A stretch of DNA of 64,000 nucleotides from Zelopaecilomyces penicillatus (lineage: Eukaryota > Ascomycota > Sordariomycetes > Hypocreales > Pseudodiploosporaceae), in assembly GCA_005765155.1 (NCBI GenBank), contig VCCP01000005.1:4588001-4652000 (forward strand), read 5' to 3'. Shown piece after piece: positions 30,001-42,000 of this stretch (position 1 is the stretch's first letter; each line of letters opens with the position of its first letter). The notes under the pieces were generated by a model. It saw nothing but the letters and a program-made list of their open reading frames with translations. It made no database searches and was not told where the DNA came from. A program made the translations under genes and the position numbers.

Positions 30001-33000
30001 TCACTGTTGAAACAGAGATAGGCAGCCAGATTGGTGCCAGCTTTCGTAGTGAAGACATCCACGACAACCTGCTTCAGGTTTGGCAGGCAGGTTCGCAGGT
30101 GGTACTCAACCTCACCCAACTCAACTCTAAGACCGCGGATCTTGACCTGAGTATCCTTACGGGTAGAAAACTCAATGGTTCCATCAGGATTATAGTAGCA
30201 AAGATCCCCGGACTTATAAAAGCGGTTCCAGTGCTGCTGATCGCGGCGAGGAGCCCACTCAGGCAACTCATCAACCACCGCCCCTTTTGTACGCTTAGGA
30301 TCAGCAAGATATTCCCGGAGTAGAGTTGGGCCCTGAATAACAACCTCGCCAAGCACACCAACAGGTGCCAAGCGATGGGGGTTCTCGGGATCAACAATCC
30401 AGCAGAACCCACCAACAGGCGAGCCAACGGTAAAGGAAGATTCGGCTGCTGACTTCCATTCATGTAGAGTGCTAAACACACAGGTTTCTGCCGGACCCCA
30501 ACCATTGATCAAGCGAACGTGGCCAAACCAGGTATCAAACACATCACGACCAACTGCCTCGCCTGCGAAAAGCAAGAGCTCAAGGCTAGGGATATCTGCA
30601 GGCTTGAGTGTACGTGCAAAGGCTGGAGTGAGAAACGCCCAGTTAATGTTCATTTCGCAAATATACTCGGCGAGGCTATTCATCCGCACGTGCTCGGATG
30701 GGATGTATAGGCAGGCACCGGAGATTAACGGCGCAATGATCTCACCAATAGACAAGTCGAAAACAAAGGATGCAAATTGCAGCATGCGAACATCAGGGGT
30801 AAGACCAAGTCTCTTGCAAATAGCAGTCTGACTTGTGCAAACAGAGCCATGCTCCATTACAAAGCCCTTGGGGGTACCGGTACTGCCAGAAGTGAAGAGG
30901 ACATAGACTGCATCTCGAGGTGATACATTGACGTTCGGACCGTATTTAAAAACTCCTCCAGTTTTGGTCAGCTTCTCGTCAAGGGCTGCAGTTACTTCAA
31001 TAATCTGGAGCCCCAAGCCTTCACACTTGCTGGCGTTTTTGGGACAAACAAGGGCCATCTTTGCCTTGGTCTTGGATACAATCTGTTGCTTGCGTTGGGT
31101 AGGGTGGGCTGGGTCAAGTGGCACCCACGCACCACCGGCTTTGTTGATGGCCAGAATAGAAATGAAGTGAAAAGCTGACTTCTCAAAGCAGACATGAACT
31201 AAATCGCTTGGCTGCACGTTCAGGTCATTGACTAAATGGTGGGCTAACCGGTTGGCTGCCTGGTTGAGCTGAGAATAGGTGAGGGTTCTATCCCAGGCTT
31301 TGATGGCCAGTGCATTGGGTCTCCAGGCAGCTTGAGCTTCAATGAGCTCATGGACACAGGAGTCAACAATCTCGGGATCATCATAGTTGGTTGCCAGAGA
31401 TCGCTCCAGATCCCAGGAGCTGGCTACAGAGATGTCACCAAGAATGAGATTACCCTCAGAGACAAGCTGTTGGCTGACATGCTCAAAGTGGTGAGACACG
31501 GCGACCATCTGTTCCTCAGAAAGAATGCCACAGTTGTAGATGAACAAAAGCTCAACATGGTCAGCGTTGACTACACCCTGAACAACAAGAGGATAGCTAA
31601 AGTAGTTTTGCATCAGCTCCTCCTCGATATTGACATCCGAACTAGCAGCCACTAATACTATCTCCGAATCACTGTTGGGAACCTCAAAGATATGACCAGG
31701 TTGAATAACAAGAAGACTGGAGAAATCACAAGCATCCTTTGCGTTAGGGCTAAGTTTGGAGATGTTCTGCAGGCCAAACTGTTCATAGGCAACCATATCT
31801 GACGCTTGAGACTGGATGCTTTGTAGGAAATTGGAAACAGTCTGTGAGCGGTCCAGTTGGACACGAACAGGAACAGTGGCTACTGCAGGACCAGCAATAT
31901 CAGTGATGCCGAGAACAGGAGCTTGGCGACCAGAGATGGTTGTACCAAAGCAAATGTCCGTGTTATCGCTATAGCGAGCAAGAACAACAGCCCAAGCTGC
32001 TCGGAGAATGGAAGGTTTGGTTACAGACATGTTGCTGGAACTGGGAAGCTCAATCTTCCTACGCATCACACGAGTGATGTTGGATGATTCAGAAGAGGTC
32101 GTGGGCGGGAAAGCAGCCCGCTGGGCATCCTTTAGCTGGGCTTTCCAGTAGTCACCAGCAGCAGCCACATCGATCTCGCTAGTATACTTGATGAAATCGG
32201 CATAAGCACGAGGAGTTGAAGGGTTCTGGCCGTCATATATTTGCTGAAGGGTTTTAAGGATAATCTGCATAGTCCAGCCATCAAAGAGTGCGTGGTGGAT
32301 GGTCCAGACGAAGTACTTTGTACCAGCAGCCTCTTCAATCAGGCTATAGCGACAAAGGCGTGATCCATATGCCATTTCAATGTCTTGAGTAGACTTGAGG
32401 TAGGAGGCAAGAGTGCCCTGACACTTATCCCAGGAGATGTCGTCTTTGAGTACGACTTGGATAGTTGAGCCATTCTCAAGAGCGATCCTGGTGCGAAGAA
32501 CGCTGTAGGTTAGGATGGTCTTCTCCCAAGCATTCATAAGACTCTGGATATCGATATTGGCAGGAATTTGATACACATGCTTGGCAATATAAGACCCAGG
32601 CTGCTTGATAGCCATTGCCATCAAACCTTCCTGGAAACTTGTACAAGGGTAAGCATCCTCTACATTCTGGTTAGCAGCAAGAGCACAGATCTCTCTAACA
32701 TCGTCACCAATAGCCCAGCTCTGCGTAGTAGGAGACACCAAGCTAAATGGCTCAGTAACCGCCTGGAGAGCCTCGACACTGGTTTGAGTAGCCTTGGCAG
32801 CAACCTTCCATAAACGGGGATCATCAAAGACATCTTTCACTGTAAGAGAAATGCCAGATTCAGCAGCAGCCATGACGGTATAGATGGTAGTGATGGAATC
32901 ACCACCCAGACGAAGGAAGTTGGACCCGCGGCCAATAGACTCGGTGGAGATGTTGAGAGTCTTGGCCCAAATGTCTTGAAGACGGGTTTCCATCTCAGTC

Positions 33001-36000
33001 CCAGGCGCTCGCTTTTCATCCTCGTCGGAGAGAGCGTAGACAGCGAGTTCAATTTCGGAAAGATTCTCTGCGGTACGAGCAAGTGCCTTTCTGTTTAGTT
33101 TGGCAGAAGTATTGAGTGGCATATACTTGCATGGCACAAACAGAGTAGGAACCATATACTGAGGCAGCAGGATGGTCAGTTGGCTGACTATGGCGGAAAA
33201 TTCCTGCTGTAGCTCAGGAGTTACTGGGAGGAAAATGTCCGAGACTGCACCATCGCCAGTCGGTCTAGTTTCGTCGCTGAAGCAGATATAAGCGATCAGA
33301 TTGAGGACATTGTCACTCTTGGAGATGTCGACCATAACCTGTCGGATAGATGGAAGACACGAAACCAGGCTGTGCTCAATCTCGCCTAATTCAACACGCT
33401 GGCCTCGGATCTTGACCTGGTTATCCTTGCGGCCCATATACTCAAACGTTCCATCAGGGTTACGTCGGACCAAGTCACCAGTGCGGTAGGCTCGTCTGGG
33501 TGCGCCTTGAGGAAGCCAATCAAACTGGAAATTCTCCATCCAGTTGGCTGCAGTTTGCTCATCCACATTGATATAACCACGAGCCAGCATAGGTCCTTGT
33601 ATAATAAGCTCGCCGACACAGCCTACAGGTGCAAGACGCTCAGGGTTATTTGGCTCAACGACCCAGAAAGAGGAAGACAACGGCACACCCAGGTTCGTTG
33701 CGCTGCCGCAAGTCAAGATGTTGGCGTTCCAGGCGCAGATGCTGGCTTCTGCTGGTCCGTAAAGACCGTGGAGATCAGAATATCCCCTCCAGCGATCAGC
33801 TGATTTCTTGGTAATGGCTTCACCACCAAGGCAGACGGTCTTCAAAAGTGGTACTGAAGCAGGGTTGATCATGTCGGCTACAGTTGGTGTAAGGAAGACC
33901 CAGTTGGCTTTGAGATCGTTGATTACACCAGCCAAATTGTTCACGCGGTCGTGGTCAGAAGGCACACAGATGCAACCACCTCGCATTAATGTTACAAGAA
34001 CATCGAGAACACCAACATCAAAGGTATAAGCAGAAAACTGAAACACACGAGCACCGGGACCAATGTTAAGGTCGGCACCGTAAGCATCGCTTGAAGAACA
34101 GATACTACTGTGAGGGATAATCATGCCCTTGGGTTTGCCAGTACTACCTGAGGTGAACAGAACGACGCAGGTATTCTGGGGCTCAACGGTCGAGATGACA
34201 GGAGTGCTGCTAGCATCAGGAAGTTCTCGGAGTATGGCTTCACTAATTGTAATAAGAGGAAGGCCAAGCTCTTGTAGCTTGTCTTCCAGAGAAGGGGCAG
34301 TTACAATTAGTTTTGCATTAACGTCAGCAATGATGCTTTGCAAACGAGCAACAGGCGCCGCAGGATCAAGAGGCACAAAAGCACCGCCTGCCATCTCGAT
34401 GGCAACCATGGCCACGATTGCCCAGGTCGACTTGGGGAAACAAAACGGCACGAGAACTTCAGGTCCAACACCAAGACCCTGGAATTTGACTGCCAGACGT
34501 GATGCAAAGATGCCAAGTTCCCGGTAGGTAAGATCACCGTCCCAAGAAGCAACAGCAGGATCATCCATACGGGTCTTGATCTGCTTGCTGATCGACCAGT
34601 GAGTGCAGGATACCGTAGCTGGCTGCAATTTGGATGACTCCATGGCATGTTGACGATCCCATGCACCTGCGAGAGAAATAGCACTGAGAGGTTGATCGTG
34701 GTTCTTCAGGAGCTGCTGTACAACAAAGTCGAATTGATGGGAGAGAGCTTGTACCTGATCCTCTGCTAGGATATCTGGGTTGTATAAAAATCGCTGGTTG
34801 ACGCTGTTCTCAGACATGTAGCTAAGCAGAACAAGAGGATAATTAAAATAGTTGTCCATAGATTCAATCATCAAGTCATCTTCATCAGCGCCTAGCTCGA
34901 ATATGCCATCCGTTCGGTTGAAGATGTGCGACTCCTGCTCTTTGGGCTGGATAACAAGCAAGCTGCTAAAGTTGCAGGCCTCCTTGCAATCAGGGCTTAG
35001 TTTGGAAATGTTAGGCAGGCCATACTGCTCGTAAGGAACCATATCCAGACCATGAGACTGGAGGCCCTGGAGAAGATCTGAGACCGTTTGGTTGTCATCT
35101 AGTTGAACTCGGATGGGAATAGTCGCAATGACGGCTCCGGGGGTGGTAAGAAGGCCAGCAAGGGGCGCTTGACGACCCGAGATGGTGGCGCCATAACATA
35201 CATCGCTGGCATCAGAATAACTGCCAAGTACGATTGCCCAGGCGGCTCGGAGGATAGTAGCCATCGTGATTGAAGTGTCCTCTGCGCTGGCAAACGAAAC
35301 AGTGCGGTCAACCACACGAACCAGAGCCTCAGAGCTGGTTGGCCCACGAGTCGGTGGAAAAGCCGGGCGCTGGGCTCCTTGAAGGTTAGATTGCCAGAAC
35401 TTACGGGCAGCATCTCCATTGATGCTCTGAAGATAATTGATGAAATTGGCATAAGGAGAGATTGGTTTAACTGCAACTTCCTTGTAGGCGTCGAAGGCAG
35501 TATCTAGAACAATACGCATGCTCCACCCGTCGTTGACGGCGTGGTGGATAATCCATACAAACCAAAGCCCATCGCCATCCTCAACAAGAGCAAAGCGAGA
35601 AAGCCGAGTACCGTATCCGATATCCATCTGAGTAATCGCCCTTTTAAAAGACTCGAGGCTATGCCCTTTAGTATTCTCCCAATCATCATCATTGGAGATA
35701 ACAGCTTGGTAAGTCTGGCCTCCTTCTAGCATAATTCTAGTGCGCATAGTCGTGCAAATTTCGACAGACTTCTCCCAAGCAGATTTGAAACGGGCGGTAT
35801 CAAGTCGTTTTGGGATTCGATAAAAGTACTTGGAAATATACGAGCCAGGCTGTTTGGCAGTAAGAGCCATGAGACCTTCCTGGAGAGGAGTGCAAGGATA
35901 AGCATCCTCAATGATCTGGGTGGTAGAAAGTTTGTACTGTGTACGAGGAGCGTCGCTTTGAATATATTGGCTAAGCTTCTTCGAAAGAAGGCTGAAAGGC

Positions 36001-39000
36001 TTGACTTGGGTTTGGCGAGGTTCGGCGCCTTGGATCTTCGATGCTTTGCTAGCAACTTGGAACAGTCGAGGGTCATCGAAGATATCCTTGACGGCAAGTA
36101 TAATACCAGCATCACGAGCAGCAGACACGAGGTAAATGGCAGCAATAGAGTCACCACCAAGACGCAGGAAGCTATCATCTCGGCCAATAGACTCCTTAGG
36201 CAGCTGAAGAAGATCAGACCAGAGCGCCTGGATGGAAAACTCCATCTCCGTCTCAGGTGATCGCTTCTTGCTGTCAACCAACGAATACTTGGCAAGATCA
36301 CCCTTGCCCAGCGTAGACATGACTTGGCGCAGCAGTTTAATGTCCAACTTAGTCGAGGTGATAAATGGCATAAAGTGACAAGGTATAAAGAGAGAGGGAA
36401 TCATATATCGGGGTAGCGTGATACCCAAATGACCAACCATCTCGGTAAACTGGATCTGTAACTCGGGCGATATCGTCCGGAAGAGCTCGCCCTTTGTCAC
36501 CTGAGTGTTCTTGCTAGCAGTCCTGGTATCATCGCTGAAGCAGATATAAGAAACAAGACTGGTACCTGAGTCACTCTTTACCACGTCCACAGCAACCTGG
36601 CGAGCATCCTTCAACGCAGTTCGGATATGGTGCTCAATCTCGCCAAGCTCAACTCGAAGACCGCGAATCTTAACCTGGTTATCCTTACGAGCGACAAACT
36701 CGATAGTTCCGTCGGCGTTGTAACTGCAAAGATCACCAGATTTATAGAATCGATTCCAATGTTCAGATTCATGGTTTGGTGCCCACTCAGGAAGCGAGCG
36801 CACAGTAGCTGCTTCAGTCTTGGCGGGGTCTGCCAGATACTCACGGAGGAGCGTTGGGCCCTGAATAACCACTTCGCCGATAGTGCCAATAGGAGCAAGG
36901 CGCTGAGGGTTTTCAGGGTCAACGATCCAGCAGAAACCTCCAACAGGCTTGCCAACAGTCAAAGGCGACTCGCTGACCGACTGCCACTCATGCAAAGTGC
37001 TGAAAACACACGTCTCTGCAGGCCCCCAGCCATTAATCAGGCGAACCTTGTCAAACCACTTCTGAAAGACATCTCGGCCAACGGCTTCACCAGCAAAAAG
37101 CAAAAGCTCCAAGCTTGGGATGTCAGCTGGGCTGAGAGTTCGAGAGAATGAGGGAGTGAGATAGGCCCAGTTGATGTTCATGTCACGGATGAACTCGACA
37201 AGGCTGTTCATTCGGGTGTGTTCGGAAGGAATACAGATGCACGCACCGGCAACCCAAGGCCCAACTATCTCACCGATTGAAAGATCGAAGACGAAGGAGG
37301 CGAATTGGAGCATTCGAACATCAGAAGTCATGCCTAGACGCTTGACAATGGCAGTTTGACTTGTGCAGACAGCTCCGTGTTGCATGACAAGACCCTTTGG
37401 CGTGCCAGTAGAGCCAGAAGTAAAGAGAACATAAGCCGCGTTCTTGGGTGACACAGCATCCAAAGCTTTTTCGCTGGCTTGGCTCTCCTTAAGTTTGGTG
37501 TCCAGCTCGGCTGAAACCTCAATAACATTGTCAATCAACTCAGTGACCAGGGAAGCGTTCGTAGGCGAGGCAAGGACCAAGGTGGCATTGGTCTGTGAAA
37601 TAACCTGCTGGTGTCGTTGAGTAGGATGTGATGGATCAAGAGGCGCCCATGCAGCACCAGCCTTGTTGATAGCAAGTGCAGCAACGAAGAACCAGGCCGA
37701 CTTCTCAAAACACAGATGTACAAGGTCATGAGACTTGACTCCATGGTCCTCGACAAGGAGGTGCGCCAATCTAGTAGAAGCACTGTCAAGCTCGCTATAA
37801 GTAAACTTCGCATCCCATCCATGCACAGCCGGTGCGTTAGGTCGTAACTTGGCCTGTGTTGCAACAATCTCATGGATACAAGATGGCACGATTTCAGGCT
37901 CTTCGCTATTCCACTTAACCGATTGCTTAAGATCCCAATAGCTTGCCACCGAGATCTGACTAAGTGACTTATCCTCAGGAACCAGCAGCTGCTCAATGAT
38001 ATGTCCGTATTGGTGGCAAAGCGCCTCGAGCTGGTTCTCAGAAATAATATCAGCGTAGTAAGTTAAATCGAGCTCCACGAAATCCTTTCCAATTCTTGTC
38101 TGGAGAACAAGAGGATAGTTGAAGTAGTTTCTCATCGCTTGTTCAGATAGAGCCTTTTCAGCGCTGCCTTGTTGCAGGATAGCGTCAGGTGATGTATCCG
38201 CAATCGAGGACAGATGGTTCATCGGTTGGATGACAAGCAAGTTAAAGAAATCGCAAGCATCTTGGGCTTCTTGGCTAAGCTTAGAGATGTTCTGGAGACC
38301 GTACTGTTCATAGGCTACCATCTCGGAAGCTTGTCTCTGGATACGATCGAGAAAGGTTGAGACTTGTAGGTTTTTGTTAACCTGGATACGAACAGGCACA
38401 GTAGCGATCATAGGGCCTGGAATCTCATTCAGTCCTGGCACTGGAGCTTGGCGGCCTGAAACAGTAGATCCAAAGCACACGTCGTCACTGTCGCAATACC
38501 GCGAGAGCAGGATAGCCCAGGCAGCACGCAAAATGGTAGCTTTTGTAGTCGAGGCCTTGGTGTTAACAAACGGGATGGTTCTCTTCATAACGCGATCCTG
38601 GGAATCAACTGTAATACGAGCAGCAGGGAAAGCAGCGGGCTTTGCGCCTTCAAGCTCCGTCTTCCAGTACTTTTCAGCGCTGTTGGAATCAAGCGATTGG
38701 ATATACTGGATGAAGTTGGCGTATGGTCGGAGAGCGGAGAACTCGGTGTTGTTGTTATATGCGCGGTAGAGCGCATCGAGCACGATGCGCATTGTCAGAC
38801 CGTCAAAGACAGCGTGGTGAATCAGCCAGACAAAGTAGATTTCACCGTTTGCTTGTTTAACGATTGCGTGTCGACTAAGGCGCTGGCCGTAGCTCATCTC
38901 GATGCTTCGCGTTGAGTTTAGGTAAGTATTGACATCCAGACCTGCAGCCGGTTCCTCCCATTCAGTATCGTCAGTGATTACGGCCTGGACGGCTCTTCCG

Positions 39001-42000
39001 TTCGCCATGATGACTCTTGATCGTAAACTACCGCATTGATCGATAGTGACTGTCCAAGCAGTCTTGAATCTGTCAACATCAACGTGTGGCAGCAGCTTAT
39101 AAACGACTCGGTGGATATAAGACCCAGGTTGCTTGAGACCAAGAATCATGAAACCTTCCTGGAGCGTTGTGCAAGGGTAGATATCCTCGATTGCCTGGTC
39201 TTCGCATAACTCACACTCTTTGCGAATTACCTCTGTAATCTTGTCTGTCTCAGACTCAGAAACTAGGCTAAGGGGCTCGGCTTCTGAGATGAGATCACCG
39301 TCTTCAATCTCTGCAACGCTCGCCATTGCAGCGAGCTCAGGGTTTTTGACCACAGCAGCGGCCGAGAGTCGGATACCATGCTGGTAAGCGGCAGTAACCA
39401 ACTCGATAGTAGTGAGAGAATCGCCGCCGAGGAGCAAAAAGTTGTGCTTGCGCCCGATATCCTGGCAATCAGTTTGTATAACACCCTGTAGGACCTGGAC
39501 CCAGATCTCTCGAAGGATGAGCTCTAGCTCAGTCGTGGGAACTTCATCACCAGCAAGGCGAGTAGGTGGCAATCCAGAAGCCTCAGTCAGAATTCGAGCT
39601 CTCTTTTCTTGGGTGGTAAGAGTAACAGACTCATCCTCCTCGTTGCCATAAGTCCAAGGATACTGTGGCAGGCCGGAGACTGCTTTCCCGTTGGAGTAGA
39701 GTGGTGCCAGATTAGGCACAGCAGTCTCCTGCCAAAGCTTGCCAACAGCAGAGAGGAAGCTATTGTAGGAGTCGTTTCGGCGGGTCTGAGCTGAGATATA
39801 GTTGCATGGAATATTCGATGATGCGCAAATCTGCTTCAAAGGCGCAGCGAGGGTCGAGTGTGGACCGATTTCAAAGAAAAGACTATTCTGTTCCTTGGGG
39901 AATTCACTGATGAGAGTAGATACAGCGGTGCTGAACCGAACAGGCGAAACAAGATTGGAGATCCAGTACTCAGGGCCAAGATCCTCAGATTTGAGAATAT
40001 TATTACTGACACTGGACATCACAGTGGTGTTGGTCTTTGTTCCCTTGAGTGAGCGAATGCCTTCGTCTTTCAGAAGGCGCAAAAGCTCGTCAGAGAGTAA
40101 AGCCATATGGTGAGAATGATACGCAACATCAACATGCAGAACCCGAGCAGAGGTTTCTGGCTCGGCATCTTTGATAGAAGCAACTACATCCTCAACACCC
40201 TTGCGATCACCAGAAATAGTAGTGCTCATCGGGCTGTTTTCACAGGCCACAACAACACCATCGACCAAAAACTTGGAAACAACTTCAGCGTTCATACCAA
40301 CCGCAGCCATGGATCCGTCGAGTTCGTTCTTCGTTGTAACATGACCATAATAATAAGCCACTGAAATAGCATCCTCAAGGCTCATGTAGCCAGCGGCATA
40401 GGCTGCCGCAATCTCACCAGAGGAGTGGCCAACAACAGCCGCGGGCTTCACTCCGAGGCGTTTAAACTGATTGAACAGGGCAATCTGGAGCGCAGTCGAC
40501 AACGGGTAGGCGAGTTCAGAGGAATTCATCCGATTTTTTATGTCATTTGCATCGCGCAGGAGTTCTTCCTTGATTGACCAAGCAGGAGACACCTTGAGTT
40601 GCCGTAGAGTCTTATCCATCTTTTCAATATCTTCTACAAAGTTGGCATCATTCTCAAAAAGTGCCCTTCCCATTCCAGCCCACTGGGCGCCCTGGCCGCT
40701 GAAAATCATGGTGATGGCGGGCGTCTGGCCATCTATCGGGCTCTTGACCCGGTTCGACGTGTTGTTGGTGGTATTGATAAATCGACCATTTTGGAGAACC
40801 GCAAAAGATCGAAATGCGAACTGCTCCCTGCGCAAAGCTCGCGTGTAGGCAATATCAGAAACGCTGACCTCGGGGTGTGTCTTGATGTAGTCGCTGTGAA
40901 GCTGTGCCTGGCGCTTAAGTGAAGAAGAGGTATTCGCTGAGAAAAGAAGCAGCTCGGGTCGCGTGGTGTGATCAGTCTGGGTGGATTGAGAAAACGAGTC
41001 GAGAATCATCTTTATAACATTGTCTGTCAGTCTCCTTGTTCCGATATTCATCTGGGGTTACATCACTTACATGGCTCTCGTAAGAAGCAATGCTGATTCT
41101 CTCAGGCTTGGAGACGTCAAATGGAATGGCATCGGCTGAGAACGTCAGAGCAGAGGCGGGTTCTGACTGATTCATGGGTGGCGGAATAGTCTTGTGCTCC
41201 AAACCAAGCACTGCCTTGATTAAACTAGTAAGACCAGAGGCGCCATCCGCAAAGCCAACATTGTGCTGGGCAGAGCCAATGAAGGCACCCTCCGCAAAGA
41301 CAGAAGAAAGAGCAGAAAGACCTATCCGGTCACCCGACAGAGCTCCAGTCCCAAAGCACTATCGATTCAGTAATTAGCCAACGTTTTCTCACTCTTCGAA
41401 CAAAATGCCAAGCTTACCTCAATAAATGCAGTATTGCGAGGATCTAGATTCGCAGCCTGGTAAGTCTCGCGAACCAAACTCCCGTACTGCTGCTCGGATC
41501 TCTGGGCATCATCTGTAGTTGCGATAGCTCGAATGACTCCGCGGATAGGGTTGCCATCCCTGATGGCACTGCTCAAAGGCTTAATATACACGGCAGAAAG
41601 AGCCTCCGCGCTGAAAGAATCTACTGTAGAAGAAGAAGAAGAAGAAGAAGAGACATTGGAAAACAAGTTGACGCCAGCGACAATAGCGGCATTGGCGGCG
41701 CCGGTGTGGAGGGCATGACATGCTTCGCTGAGAGAAGCTGAAGCCGACCCAGTCACCAGTCTATGTAGAAACGTTGGTCAGCTTCAAATGAAGGCTGAAG
41801 TAAAATGGCAGGGTCCATGGGGGAAGCAAGTATACGCACCTAGGTCCCTGGAAGTCGTATTCGCGTGAGACGCAATTCGCTATTGAGCGCGATCCTTGCG
41901 TATATGAGTTTACATAACACCCAACGCGGGCATCAACTGCACGGTAGTTGATCTCACAAGCATCCTCGAGACACTCGCGCACAATCTCAAGCATCTTGCG

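Noticed and set aside
41049..41051. ATG at 41051 as the start of the giant protein
   Set aside because: It lies inside intron 3. Upstream exons continue the KS domain in frame to the ATG at 42342.
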